The notes under the pieces: model-generated
What the model saw: the letters and a program-made list of their open reading frames with translations, nothing else
Databases searched by the model: none
What the model was told of the DNA's origin: nothing
From: Mactromeris polynyma
Lineage: Eukaryota > Mollusca > Bivalvia > Venerida > Mactridae
Reading direction: 5' to 3'
DNA length: 64,000 nucleotides
Assembly: GCA_032209605.1 (NCBI GenBank)
Contig: JASFXZ010000008.1
Location: forward strand, 4,650,001-4,714,000
In this document: one piece after another, positions 14,215 through 27,692 of the stretch
How positions within the stretch are numbered: the first letter of the stretch is position 1
Layout of the letters: every line of letters begins with the position of its first letter
Translations under genes and position numbers: made by a program

Positions 14215-14848
14215 TATTCTCAAACAATTTTAGGACTGAAACAAAAGTGTAGAGTGGGTAACAACAATTTTAGGACTGAAACAAAAGTGTAGAGTGGGTA
14301 ACAACAATTTTAGGACTGAAACAAGTGTAGAGTGGGTAACAACAATTTTAGGACTGAAACAAGTGTAGAGTGGGTAACAACAATTTTAGGACTGAAACAA
14401 GTGTAGAGTGGGTAACAACAATTTTATGACTGAAACAAGTGTAGAGTGGGTAACAACAATTTTAGGACTGAAACAAGTGTAGAGTGGGTAACAACAATTT
14501 TAGGACTGAAACAAGTGTAGAGTGGGTAACAACAATTTTAGGACTGAAACAAGTGTAGAGTGGGTAACAACAATTTTATGACTAAAACAAAAGTGTAGAG
14601 TGGGTAACAACAATTTTAGGACTGAAACAAGTGTAGAGTGGGTAACAACAATTTTAGGACTGAAACAAGTGTAGAGTTGGTAACAACAATTTTAGGACTG
14701 AAACAAGTGTAGAGTGGGTAACAACAATTTTTCAGACACATTTTTTATTCATATAAATTTAATGAAAACGAAATTTAGGCTGATGAACAAATGTTTGCAC
14801 AAATTTAAGTCTTAGTCTGAGTTTCAGTCTTAAAATGTTTGTGAATAA
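14215..14848. mobile_element. Inverted-repeat element carrying a minisatellite
   Basis: The left end at 14215-14242 (TATTCTCAAACAATTTTAGG ACTGAAAC) is matched by the reverse complement of 14822-14848 with three differences. Between them lie a tandem array (14222-14731) and about 90 bp of unique sequence. A related unexpanded copy appears at 63821-64000. This suggests a non-autonomous DNA transposon in which an internal unit expanded. Confidence 0.6.
14222..14731. repeat. Minisatellite array, 38-41 bp x 13
   Basis: The unit is AACAATTTTAGGACTGAAAC followed by AAGTGTAGAGTGGGTAAC. A 3-bp insertion variant (AAAAGTG) occurs in the first two copies and once later. The unit begins with the terminal repeat of the surrounding element. 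Confidence 0.97.
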
Positions 14849-15557
14849 GATGCCAGAGATCTTATCCTTCAACTGCAAACATAGAATAAAAATGCATGTT
14901 TATGTAACAGGTAGATAGTCTTACTTTGATCAAAATAATTTTGCTGAGTAATAATTTTGAGAAAATGGCAAGTTAACACCGTCATACAGATGAAGTATAA
15001 GACACTGCATTATAACTTTTTTTAAAACCTGGAACTGCAAAACACAAGTCTATGTATATGTGTGATTGGATGATAAATATGTTTATAATTATAAGTTTCC
15101 TATCAATCTATGTGTAATAAAAGTGGGTGTAGTGAATATAAAAGCAGAAACCCCAGACAATTATAAACCATGAAACATTTAATCACGAGCTAATATCAAA
15201 GGCTTAGACGTGCTAAATTACAAATCATAGAATCATACGAATGCTATCACAATATCTCAGAAATGACAAAGGTGGTTTCAGTTCAAATTTCAAGTACTCT
15301 AAATGTCAATTATCTACAATACAATGAAATGATCACAAACTGTTTGTATAAAGCTATTGTTATCTTTTTCTAATTTCTACTGTAGGTTGAAAACAATGGC
15401 ACATTATTACACAACGAGGAATGTATTCAGCTTACATAAGGAGCAGAAATCCAATTAGAAACACAGATAAACGTGATGTTACTAACCAAGCACATGAGGT
15501 ATTTACATCCATGGACAGAAATCGTACACGGAATCAGTTTTAAGTAAGGATGGGAAC

Positions 15558-16096
15558 GAGTACCTGAGACACAAGTGTAAGCTAAGCACGACATAATGTC
15601 ACATGTTTGGCACAAGACTATGCTAACTACTTCTGAGTATCTGAGACACAAGTTTAAGCTAAGCACAACATGATGTCACATGTTTGGCACAAGACTATGC
15701 TAACTACTTCTGAGTACCTGAGACACAAGTTTAAGCTAAGCACGGCATAATGTCACATGTTTGGCACCAGACTATGCTAACTACTTCTGAGTACCTGAGA
15801 CACAAGTTTAAGCTAAGCACAACATGATGTCACATGTTTGGCACAAGACTATGCTAACTACTTCTGAGTACCTGTGATACAAGTTTAAGTTAAGCACAAC
15901 ATGATGTCACATGTTTGGCACAGGACTATGCTAACTACTTCTGAGTACCTGAGACACAAGTTTAAGCTAAGCATAGCATAATGTCACATGTTTGGCACAA
16001 GACTATGCTAACTACTTCTGAGTACCTGAGACACAAGTTTAAGCTAAGCACAACATGATGGCACATGTTTGACACAAGACTATGCTAACTACTTCT
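15558..16096. repeat. Minisatellite array, 77 bp x 7
   Basis: The unit starts GAGTACCTGAGACACAAGTT and includes CACATGTTTGGCACAAGACT and ATGCTAACTACTTCT. The copies are well conserved. It lies in the CaMKI intron 16752-13132. Confidence 0.97.
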
Positions 16097-16751
16097 GTAC
16101 CGACATTGAATCATATTGGTTCGGCAGTGAAAAGTTGACACCATATCAGAATAACTCCAGATTAAGACAAAGGTGATACAATTATTGACAACAGACTTTA
16201 AATTTTGTAACTAATTATTCACAAAAAATAAATATAAACATTTAAATACAGAGGACCCCCTCCAAACCAAACACCTTCCCAACCAAAGAAAAAGTTTTTG
16301 GTTTAAAGGTTTTTTTTGTCAGTGGGCAGTCCAGTTTGATAGAAATATTCAGTAAATAAAGAAAACAATATATAGCGTTATTGCATTTTATTCTGTAGTA
16401 AGTAAAATGTCATTTCATTTATTTATTCATTTAGCAATAATCATCCATATTTCACAATATGAAAACAGAATTGCCGATTCAAGATGAAACAAAATGATTT
16501 TAGATTAACACACACCTTGCATGTAGGTTTCGGTACATATTCTGATATATTTATGTGCATCAACATAAGCTCTTTTTTGGTACTACATGTACCGTGTTTC
16601 ATCGGCGCCACATTACATTATGTTTTTGTTTATACCCTGAAGAAGCCTTTATAGCAAAACATTGGTGAACTAAAGCAAAATGTTTTATGGTTCCATATTT
16701 GGTGGCTTTTTACTCTTATAGATAACTCATTATTCCAAATTGTTACACTCA

Positions 16752-16904
<153 letters not shown>

Positions 16905-17039
16905 TCATTATAAACTCCATCATTGCAGACATCATGTAAAAAACAAATCTACATATTAGCTAAAACTCTGTTAAAACTTGAAAAAATATTAATTATTTGC
17001 CAATTGAATATACATGTACAGCATTTTGGTAGAGAATCA

Positions 17040-17282
<243 letters not shown>

Positions 17283-18146
17283 TCAGCATAATATTACCTC
17301 CTTTATTTGTCTACAAGCCCTGAGCCGGACACCAAATGCTGTCATTTATGCTGACCTTAGATCTCAACTTAGACATTGACCTTCAATTAATAATCCTCCT
17401 TACAAAAAATAATGAAACATCTAAGAAAATAGATTGTGAAACTCAACTGGTCAAGATAATCATTTACTGGAAAACGTGTATGATAGCACAGTTAATTACT
17501 AGATAGACTAGTGTGAGAAATACAAGAAATCCCACAGGTATTAAATCAAGTATCTTATCATGAAACCTCATTAATTCAGCAAATCACAGTCCATTCCTTC
17601 AGTCTTGTACTTCACTTTTGAAATACAGAACTCACAATCTTAGATCAACAATACTATAAAGAATGATGACAATGTCTACAGTTTCATGGTGTTCTTGTCC
17701 ACACTACATTTGAGTGATCACTAAGCTATTTAAATATAGAACAGATCTTTCCACTATCCATTAAGATGCCACGAATTTTCCCTACACCACATGTGAGAAA
17801 AAGGGTTACACAAAAGCCTTAATTTCTGTAATTTTTAAAGCCACAACATACTTTAATATTTTCAATTATCATTGGTTAAAATATATACTATTCATTATGG
17901 TCTACTCTAAAAAAAACATACAATCTATCTAAAGAATGTTTCCAGCCCAAAACACGGGAAGACGAATAAGCCTTTTTCTACAGGGTTACAAAATATTCTC
18001 CCAACAGGCCTTGTTGAGGGATACACAAAATGAGCGATGCAATGTGTGTAACATCACTGGAGCCAGACAAACTCCATCCCTAAAAGACCATCTTCCTCAC
18101 AGAATGCTGACATTCAGGAAAGCAGGTAAAACTCCATGCAAAATCA

Positions 18147-18386
<240 letters not shown>

Positions 18387-18894
18387 TTGAAGAATAGTTG
18401 AATATTTAAGTAGAGCTAACCCTGTTCAGTACAAAGTAAAGACTGTACACATTAGAAGCCATTTTATTTGTTACTTCTACCAATTCAGACAGCACTAAGT
18501 TTGATAGGTTCCACAAAGAGGATGCTGTGCCATCAGAAGTGGACCTATAACTTACTGAGAGCGGTAAAGAAAATGGCAAAAGTTTCCCCATTGAATGCTT
18601 GATTTTGTCTCAAAAGTTCATAAAAAACAATTGTTAGCTTTGAAGCTTTGTCAAACACTTCAAACCACTTTAATCAATACTGTGGCCTAAAACCTACCCA
18701 CATGTTGATGAAACATAGTTGACTGCAATTGCTAAGCAAGGAAATTATTGGAACTTAATCAATGATTAAAACTTGTCACAAATTGCATTTGCGAACCAAT
18801 ACCACCTGAAATCTATCAGGGGGGTCTAATCAACATCTGTGGCACATAATACCAAGTAACTGAGAAATATAAGCAGTGCTATGAAAACTTGTTC

Positions 18895-19110
18895 ATCCAC
18901 AAAAACGAAACAAGAGTTGTTTGTTAAACAATATTCCCCCTGTGACCTTGACCTTTGACCCCCATGACCCCAAAATTAATAGGATTCCTCTGCTACCCAA
19001 GGTGAATGGGTAGACCAAGTTTGAGGATGATAGGTCAAGGGGTTCTTGAGTTATTGATCGGAAACAAAAAGGTTACCGACCTACCGACGGACATACCGAC
19101 CATCATGTGC
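18895..19110. mobile_element. Dispersed repeat with TGACCTTTGACC head and ACGG-type tail
   Basis: It contains TGTGACCTTGACCTTTGACC, then GGTAGACCAAGTTTGAGGAT and a tail GACCTACCGACGGACATACC GACC. This composition is common in bivalve dispersed repeats. Assignment to a pearl/Helentron-associated type is inference. Confidence 0.5.
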
Positions 19111-19496
19111 AAACCCATAATAAAGCAAACTAAAGTGAGCACTGCATAATAAGTAAACATTCGTGAAGCTTTAGATAATATAGTCTACATACATGGTGCA
19201 GACACAGAACTACGATTCAAATTACAACATAATCATACGTCACTACTATCATTATTCTATCAATTCTTACAATGTGAAGAGATGGCTGTCTTCAAGAACA
19301 TGATTTATACTTTATGATTAATGTTATCTTAAATAATTGCAGAATTGGAACACATTATCTCAGGCAACATCTAGATTTCAGCATATTCATCATGACATTA
19401 CAAGTCAAGGCAATTTGTCTTACATAACTAAATATAGATAATGAAATGTTCAGAACGTCTCACCCAAGACTTATAACTATAAGGAAGATATCACCC

Positions 19497-20612
19497 ACCA
19501 TCATTGATCACCCCCTCCAAACAAACAATCATTGATCACCCCCCTCCAAACAAACCATCATTGATCAACTCCCTCCAAACAAACCATCATTGATCATCCC
19601 TCCAAACAAACCATCATTGATCAACTCCCTCCAAACAAACCATCATTGATCACCGCTCCAAACAAACCATCATTGATCACCCCCCTCCAAACAAACCATC
19701 ATTGATCACCCCCCTCCAAACAAAACATCATTGATCAACTCCCTCCAAACAAACCATCATTGATCATCCCTCCAAACAAACCATCATTGACCCCCCCTCC
19801 AAACAAACCATCATTGACCTCCCCTCCAAACAAACAATCATTGATCACCCCCCTCCAAACAAACCATCATTGATCAACTCCCTCCAAACAAACCATCATT
19901 GATCATCCCTCCAAACAAACCATCATTGATCACCCCCTCCAAACAAACCATCATTGATCAACTCCCTCCAAACAAACCATCATTGATCATCCCTCCAAAC
20001 AAACCATCATTGATCACCGCTCCAAACAAACCATCATTGATCCCCCCTCCAAACAAACCATCATTGACCCCCCCTCCAAACAAACCATCATTGATCCCCC
20101 TCCAAACAAACCGTCATTGATCCCCCCTCCAAACAAACCATCATTGACCCCCCCTCCAAACAAACAATCATTGATCACCCCCCTCCAAACAAACCATCAT
20201 TGATCAACTCCCTCCAAACAAACCATCATTGATCATCCCTCCAAACAAACCATCATTGATCACCCCCTCCAAACAAACCATCATTGATCAACTCCCTCCA
20301 AACAAACCATCATTGATCATCCCTCCAAACAAACCATCATTGATCACCGCTCCAAACAAACCATCATTGATCCCCCCTCCAAACAAACCATCATTGACCC
20401 CCCCTCCAAACAAACCATCATTGATCCCCCTCCAAACAAACCGTCATTGATCCCCCCTCCAAACAAACCATCATTGACCCCCCCTCCAAACAAACCATCA
20501 TTGATCCCCCTCCAAACAAACCGTCATTGATCCCCCCTCCAAACAAACCATCATTGATCCCCCTCCAAACAAACCATCATTGATCACCCCTCCATATTAA
20601 CCATCATTGATC
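19497..20612. repeat. Minisatellite array, 22-31 bp units with 330-bp higher-order repeat
   Basis: About 40 units of CTCCAAACAAACCATCATTG AT with variable C-rich linkers (ACTCC, CACCCCC, CATC, CACCG, CCCCC). The segment from about 19899 to 20120 is repeated identically 330 bp later (20229-20450), so whole blocks of units were duplicated. It lies in the CaMKI intron 20855-18334. Confidence 0.97.
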
Positions 20613-20855
20613 ATCGCATTTAAAGAAACCACATCAGTTATCATCCCCTCCAAACAATCACCAATCTTCCTCCAAACACACAATCATTTATCCCACCCTT
20701 CAAATAATCATTTGATTTTCACTTCTGATTTTTTCTTTCCTCAAAAAATATTCATGGACTTAGTTTTGTAAGAAATGACAATATTCCTATCTTCACATGG
20801 CATGTCAAGGTATTATTTATGCATGTGGCAAACATGTACATGTAGGTATACTTAC

Positions 20856-20930
20856 AGTTCCATAATTAAGTAGACATAATCCTTGTCTTCAAATACATCT
20901 GTCAGTCGTACAATATTGGAATGATTTAAT
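20856..20930 (-). CDS. CAMK1: CaMKI exon: subdomains IV-V and hinge
   Basis: This 75-bp exon encodes LNHSNIVRLTDVFEDKDYVY and then LIMEL, that is the beta4/beta5 strands and the hinge carrying the gatekeeper region. The first base completes the AG|A arginine of the previous exon, and the last two bases (CT) start a leucine completed by the next exon. The acceptor is TTTTCAG at 20931-20937 and the donor is CT|GTAAGT at 20851-20857. It is separated from the upstream exon by a 31.7 kb intron. Exon size and phase fit exactly, so the join is considered secure although the exon is short. Confidence 0.92.
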
Positions 20931-20989
20931 CTGAAAATAGAAGAAAAGTACAATAAACATCTCTCACTCTCAGTGTTCAAGGCCACAAT

Positions 20990-21206
20990 TAAAAATTGTT
21001 TGTTCGGCATAACGCTACCTACCCATGAAAATGCACCTACACAAACAAATTTTGAGGGGTCTGAGAGGGATATTTTTGAGCAGTGTATAAATTATTAGAT
21101 AACACTACTAAGACCATAAAACTTATACAAAAGAAATTACTAACCTACCTCAGCCTACCCACCAAATTTTCTGGGTAAAATCAAACTTTTTTTAAGGATG
21201 GCCTCA
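20990..21206. mobile_element. Dispersed repeat family F, copy 1
   Basis: It shares TTGTTTGTTCGGCATAACGC, TACCTACCCAT, an AACCTACCT block and a TTTTTAAGGATGG end with 26442-26688. There is no coding capacity. It sits about 60 bases from the acceptor of the 20856-20930 exon. Confidence 0.65.
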
Positions 21207-21461
21207 GCACAAATTTTATATGAGGAATCCAACCAGGTAGTGCTATAATAGTACTCACACAAATAAACCAATCTTAAAATAATTTGGAGTTGTTTTGGAA
21301 TTCAATTTAACAAAAATAAAACAATTTTCAGTTTGCATACAAACATAATTAACATTAGTTGAACTCAAAGACAGACTACAAGTGTTGGCGGCTTCACATA
21401 TTTCAGCTTCAGGATGCAACATTTTTCACATTATTGATGCATTTCTGAACATAAACCCTGA

Positions 21462-21535
21462 GAATCCTCGCTGGAGGCATACTGGAAGAGCACCTGACAC
21501 CCGATCCTAACGTTGCGAGTTTAAGCCTGGCTGAC
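21462..21535 (+). mobile_element. Degenerate tRNA-like SINE head
   Basis: It reads GGCATACTGGAAGAGCACCT GACACCCGATCC then GCGAGTTTAAGCCTGGCTG, resembling a tRNA A-box and B-box. No second copy in the window supports it, so this is tentative. Confidence 0.35.
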
Positions 21536-22192
21536 TCAGCGGCATTTGATCATGAAAAGAAACCCAGGAAACAGTTGTCAAGGGCGACAAGTAAAAGTTG
21601 TAAGAACTCGTTTCATTAAAAAATTTATGTTTTTTTTTCAATAATATCCAGAATAAGTTTACGTTATTATTTCTTTGTATTAGTTCAGGGAGCTCCTAAA
21701 ACTATGTAGCTTGTGTGGAAATTTAATCAAGATATTGCCATTTGGAAGTGAATGTTGACCTTACAGTAATGGTTTCATTAAAACCTACAGATTTACAATA
21801 TACCACATGCAATGGAGACATGTTGACAAACTATAAATTGTAATTTGAGAATTTCAGTTATCCTGACATTTGTACAGAAACTCATTTTACAATTCTGTTT
21901 CAACAAATACTTGAAATTTTTCAGAAAATAGTGAACAGGCAGAGCTTAGACATGGAATGGCAGTTTTCAGTATTCTGCAACTAACAAACCGACATCATCA
22001 TAAAGAATTCAATGTCCTCACTTGACCATGTAAGTTTTTTGTTTTATCATATTTCAGTTCATAATATCACAGAACTAATTTCTAATTTATTTTTCCACCA
22101 TTATTGTTGTGCACAATTCGAAGGAACATTGTTATTTGTTCTATATGATTAGGAGGCAAAACTGTATTTTAATAGCAATCTGGATAAAACAT

Positions 22193-22466
22193 GCAGTTAC
22201 CAGTGGTAACATGCTGGACTAGTAATCCAGGGGTTGCAGGTTTGATCCCCCACTCCACCACAAAACAGTATTAACTTTCGGATGAGACTTTTAAACACAG
22301 AGATCCCGTGTATGATGCTTTACATCAGGCACATAAAAGAACCAGGTGTGTTTCTGGAACTGGGCCATCTTCTGCATCATGCACTATCATCCAAAAATCT
22401 CAAATGACTAATATTCCTGAGGCATCCCCCATATGGGAAACTGGTAGTAACGATAAATAAATGCAA
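22193..22466 (+). mobile_element. SINE family S3, copy 1
   Basis: A tRNA-like head (CCAGTGGTAACATGCTGGAC, B-box-like GGTTTGATCCC) is followed by a body with ATGATGCTTTACATC, TTTCTGGAACTGGGCCATCT and ATCATGCACTATC. It ends in GATAAATAAATGCAA. The body matches 35163-35412 and, inverted, 58588-58745. Confidence 0.8.
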
Positions 22467-23228
22467 CTTGACACACAAACACACGAGTTATAATGTCAAT
22501 CACAATCTGTTTGTCATCGTTTATATGTTCACTAAATAGCAAAGACTAAATACAAACTAAGTATGGTTCAGGTTTACTGCAGAATCAATTCAGCAGATCA
22601 TCTGATCAGGTAACAAAAACTAATTAAGATTTAAGATAAATTGTATGTTGGGAACAGCTCACAAACTCACTTGATGATCATAGTACAATACAAAATAACC
22701 ATGACAACTGGTAATTAAAGAATGTAAACAATGCCGGAAATTAAGTATGATTATATTTCATGAAATAATAGGGAAAAATACACAAAGATTGAGATTGAAA
22801 ATGAGCATCAAATGACATAGCCAATTCAATTACTATCAATAATGACCATACAGTTATGGGAAAGACAGTAATTCATTATGGCAGTTATTTTATGACCTTA
22901 TAGGTCGAGAGTAACCTGGTAACCATCTGTGGGGTTGTTGTTGTATTGGCCAAACACAGAAGTATGAACTCTCCAAACCAGACCATGTCCATTTAGGAAT
23001 ATTGTTGTTTACCCTGTGTGCTTTCACAGAACAAAAATGAACTTCCGATAAAATTGTAACAGCTAGCTGTTGATTTACTTGTTTACCAAAACACGGTTTA
23101 TACTCTGACAAACACATGGAAAACACAAACAACTTGATACACCTATTTTGAATTTTAAAAGACCAAGTAATATGCAGTCACAGTTACAGGAGTACAGTGT
23201 TAATTTAGCAATGATATGACAGTTTAAC

Positions 23229-23696
23229 AAGAGGGCCATGATGGTCCTGTATTGCTCACCTGTGTGTAACACTGACATCATAGGCCAAGATTAGAGAAAC
23301 AAACATTTTGACCATGTTTCATTTAGAAATGGGTCAAAATGTGACATCTACAGTGTAAACAAAGTATTTCTATTATTTGGCCTAGTGACCAACTTTGAAG
23401 CTGACCTAGACTTGATACAGACAAACATTCTGAACATTTTTTTGCATGAACAGATGGTGGGATGGACAGGGGATAATACTTTATTCCCCTTTGCCATTCC
23501 AAATATGGCAGGGGCATTGAAAATGCACCTACAACATCATGGCCATGAATCGGGCACCTGGGCGCCTGAACAATCTGGTATTATTGTCCTGCATTACAGG
23601 GTGCAAAGTTTCGTTGAACTGAAAATTCTCACAATGTTAAGAATAATTTGGGAGAACAAGAAATTTAAGATAAGTGTGGACGGACGGACCACTGGT

Positions 23697-23753
<57 letters not shown>

Positions 23754-23822
23754 GAACAGAGACCAGGATGGTGAGCGAGCACAATAGCTCACCACAAACT
23801 TTTGCTTAGTTGAGCTAAAAAC
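23229..23822 (+). mobile_element. Dispersed element with GGGCCATGATGGTCC head and GACA/GACG tail
   Basis: It starts GAGGGCCATGATGGTCCTGT ATTGCTCACC and ends with GAGCTCACCA-type sequence and TAGTTGAGCTAAAAACC. It includes a microsatellite of GACG and GACA units at 23679-23752. A second, shorter copy is at 39779-39965. Such elements are common in bivalves. The frame across it (23385-23774) is not considered a gene. Confidence 0.65.
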
Positions 23823-24783
23823 CAGATATAGAACATAAAATGCTTATGAAACAATCAATTATTTACAAAGGAGTTCCTCAGAGTGAAGCGGACACAAGAA
23901 AAAATCACAAGAATAAATGAAACTAATTTCCGACAATCAACTGTGATGGTCTGACATCGGTCGCAGAGGTCCTTGAGGGAAAATCAAACAATTAGTTATA
24001 ATATATCCTTATGTCATAGAATATATGTAACAGAATACATAATTGACAAACATTCTTTTTATGGAACAAAACGATTATCGCTTGTCTCTTAAATGTTCTG
24101 TCAGCTGGTAGTCATCCTACACCAACATCAACAACAATGAAGTCCACCTGATTGTGTATCGTTTTTCATTGTTCCTACATACTTTATACAACATTATACA
24201 TGTAATATAAACAAGGGGTTACAATCATATCATGTTATATATCACCGTAGCTATGGAAAAGTATGCAGTATTTGTGTGATTTAATGCAGATATTTTGAAA
24301 CCAAACATAGGGAGTGTGTTTGTAAGCCGGATTATTTGTAATGAAATTATACTTGCATAAAATACCAATGTTAGAATCGAGCACTAGATCATTGCAGTTC
24401 CTCGTTGTAATAAGATTTTGCCCTAAAATACTACAGTTTCTCAAATCATTAACAAATGTGTACTTTTTGAATGTTTTATATGACCTATATATCCATGGGT
24501 TTCCCTGAATGTTTGAAGAAACTGTAGAATTATAGGCAAAATCAAGTGACCATGGGAAACTTCAATGGTTGGACGCTCATACTGGCTATATCACTAATTT
24601 CAATTTGTATAATTTCAATACATTTTTAGTAACGGGTTTCTTAACACTCAGTCGTTCATCAATAAATATTTATACTAAATGCCATATTTTCCATAGACAA
24701 TGGCCACGATGTCTGATCAGCATTACCAGTATAATATACTGTTTATCTAGTGCTGCATAATAACTGTACTTATGTGACGTATT

Positions 24784-25082
24784 TTTCCGCGCAGCCATAC
24801 TATAACATGGTTTTGCTATTTGCACATCAGTGTTGTGTAAACCAATGAAATCATACGTTAACCACTAAAACCAACTCCTCTTCAACCAAACAATGTTTGT
24901 AACCTTGACGCGGAGTGGTTGACCTTTCGACAAGGGGTATGTTACCTTACCGAAATCCACTGAATTTCAATGAATTAACCGAAATACAGTTTAGATCTAA
25001 AGTGGCCATTAATCGTAACATCTCGGCTATTTTTAATGTTGCACAACAAATCTTAACCTTCAAATTGTACTGACCATCTTTT
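24784..25082 (-). mobile_element. Dispersed element family E, inverted copy
   Basis: About 300 bp matching 47104-47408 in the opposite orientation. Shared blocks include GCGCAGCCATACTA, AACATGGTTTTGCTATTTGC, the self-complementary ATTTCGGT/ACCGAAAT segment and TTGCACAACAAATCTTAACC. Confidence 0.75.
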
Positions 25083-26212
25083 TTCAAGATATTTCTTGTA
25101 GTATAAACTGAGCAATCATGTCTTAGAAAATATGTACATGTTGTTTTGAAGCAAATATATTGATTACGAATGTTAAGATACCCATATACAATATATGTTG
25201 AAAACAAACACAGAAAATGTATAATCGTACCAATTTAAGCCCACATACAATTGTACATACAAACTACATGAAAATACAAGCCTGCAGTAACAGATGAAGT
25301 TGTAATTGTATGGGGGAAAGTGTGTGCCAATTTAACAATTTAAAATTAATTATTTCTTAACTACAATTGGTAACTTTGAGATACTAATTGGACATTGACT
25401 TTGTAACAGCACCAGAAACTGCAGGGTTCAATATTGTTGACAGTTTTGTGTTCCTTTTAAACTACCATTTTTCTCATGATCTTTCAAACACTTAGCTTAG
25501 CTCAGATACTGAATTTTGAAGTAAATGTTGCCATTTCTTGCGGAAATGGAAAGAAATGGTTGAAATGATTTTAGCTTAATTTTTGTTGCCCACAGAAACA
25601 TATATGTTGACCTAAAACATATTTAAGAATAGCAAACTATATCAGTATATCAAAGTAAGAATATTTGTGGTTTGTGTCATAAAAAGAATTGGCCGTTCAA
25701 TTGATGTACATACTTACATGTCCTTAAAAACGTCCTTTGTTTATGGTGAGAGCCTCAATGATAATTTCTGAACTTCACTGATATTTTAATTACGGTACAC
25801 TTTTTGATTTCTTACTTGACTGATAGCTACAAATCAACCAATCAGTTAAGTAATTGATTTTTCAATGTATGAAAGCAAAACTAGTCTATCTGCATATACA
25901 TAAATAAGCAGTTAATCTAGTTTCACTTTCATCCCTCAAAATGAACATTCAGAATGAGGTAGTTGTTTGATTTCCGTGTCAGGATTTTTATTGTACGGAC
26001 AAATCTGACTGAATCCATTTGTTATACTTTTTGTTTACATATCACAGAACTGTACACAAAAGCACATATTTGTTAAGAAAATACCTCTATTTACCTAATC
26101 CATAAATGAACACGGGGCAACACCAAACTTATAATACTCAATGTCCACAAACGATGTGTCCCATTGGAAATCTGCTAAAGGTCCATCGCATTAACAGAAT
26201 AGATAAATCTTA

Positions 26213-26377
26213 CAGTCGGACCTTGTTTTTCCGAATTCTCAGTATCATCCGAAATAAATATTTGACGTATCTTCTTATGCACGTCAAATTTGAAATGGGA
26301 TTTTGGTAGCTCATGATGTACGTATTATATGAAATAAAATTTCGGACTGATGAATTCGAATGAACGAGGTACGACTG
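26213..26377. mobile_element. TA-flanked MITE family Q, copy Q1
   Basis: The left end is CAGTCGGACCTTGTTTTTCC GAA and the right end is TTCGAATGAACGAGGTACGA CTG, an inverted repeat. The interior has AGTATCATCCGAAATAAATA and AAATAAAATTTCGGA. The pattern fits a Tc1-mariner/pogo MITE. Confidence 0.75.
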
Positions 26378-26441
26378 CAGTTTTCTAATAAAAAAAAGGC
26401 AACATACAAAAACTTCCCTGACCAAGAAAACATATTTTAAG

Positions 26442-26688
26442 AAAAATTTGTTGTTTGGCATAACACTATCTACCCATCGAATTTATGGCCCCTACTCAAA
26501 AAATCTTTACAGGAGTCTTACTTCAGTGAAATAAAAGAAATTAACAACAAATTAATTATGAGTTAACACTCGTATGATCACAAAAATAATTTAAAAAAGA
26601 ATATAATTAACCTACCTACCTTAAGCTACCCTCCTAAATTTTGCTGGGTACAGTAATGCAAAATAAAATATTTTTAAGGATGGTTATA
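26442..26688. mobile_element. Dispersed repeat family F, copy 2
   Basis: Second copy of the element at 20990-21206, starting TTGTTGTTTGGCATAACAC and ending TATTTTTAAGGATGG. Confidence 0.65.
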
Positions 26689-26724
26689 TTGTTGCCAAAG
26701 GTTCACTACTTATGTTTCATAATA

Positions 26725-26909
26725 CAGTAAAATCTCACCTATTAAAAGACCACCTCAATAATAATAAGACCGCCTCATAATTAAGAACACTATTTTCAAG
26801 TCCATTTTCACTGTTTTGCTCTTTGTTCAACCTCAATATAAAGACCACCTCAATAAGAAGACCAGTTTTCAAGGGTTTCAATAGTGGTCTTATTATCGAG
26901 GTTTTACTG
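26725..26909. mobile_element. pogo/Tigger-like MITE, copy P2
   Basis: TA-flanked, starting CAGTAAAATCTCACC and ending CGAGGTTTTACTG. The interior has repeated 'aagaccacctcaataa' blocks as in P1, P3 and P4. Confidence 0.8.
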
Positions 26910-27044
26910 TACACCATCAGTCAGCGACATCATGGAGACAATAAGGATTTATGATTATGTTGTAAATGTTGATCTAATTTTAATATTTCTAATGAATATA
27001 TACTCGAGTGACAGTTTAACTATTTGGTACTCAGTCAAAATACC

Positions 27045-27692
27045 TATAACTTGGGTACTTAAGGGTTCTCTTATAACTTGGGTACTTAAGGGTTCTCCTA
27101 TAACTTGGGTACTTAAGGTTTCTCCTATAACATGGGTACTTAAGGGTTCTCCTATAACTTGGGTACTTAAGGGTTCTCCTATAACTTGGGTACTTAAGGG
27201 TTCTCTTATAACTTGGGTACTTAAGGGTTCTCCTATAACTTGGGTACTTAAGGGTTCTCTTATAACTTGGGTACTTAAGGGTTCTCCTATAACTTGGGTA
27301 CTTAAGGGTTCTCCTATAACTTGGGTACTTAAGGGTTCTCTTATAACTTGGGTACTTAAGGGTTCTCCTGTAACTTGGGTACTTAAGGGTTCTCCTATAA
27401 CTTGGGTACTTAAGGGTTCTCCTGTAACTTGGGTACTTAAGGGTTCTCCTATAACTTGGGTACTTAAGGGTTCTCCTGTAACTTGGGTACTTAAGGGTTC
27501 TCTTATAACTTGGGTACTTAAGGGTTCTCCTGTAACTTGGGTACTTAAGGGTTCTCCTATAACTTGGGTACTTAAGGGTTCTCCTATAACTTGGGTCCTT
27601 AAGGGTTCTCCTATAACTTGGGTACTTAAGGGTTCTCCTATAACTTGGGTACTTAAGGGTTCTCCTATAACTTGGGTACTTAAGGGTTCTCC
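27045..27692. repeat. Minisatellite array, 27 bp x 24
   Basis: The unit is ATAACTTGGGTACTTAAGGG TTCTCCT with a C/T variant (TCTCCT/TCTCTT) and an A/G variant (ATAAC/GTAAC). The period is a multiple of three, so both strands stay open for about 270 codons. This is not a protein gene. Confidence 0.98.

Noticed and set aside
13464..14292. Proline-rich and glycine-rich frames over 200 codons on both strands
   Set aside because: They arise from the 36-bp C-rich array and follow its unit length changes, not a conserved protein.
19497..20612. CRISPR-like spacing of repeats
   Set aside because: The sequences between the conserved words are variants of the same linker, not unique spacers, and the gene context is eukaryotic.
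23385..23774. 129-codon plus-strand frame
   Set aside because: It lies inside a dispersed element and ends in a GACA/GACG microsatellite translation.
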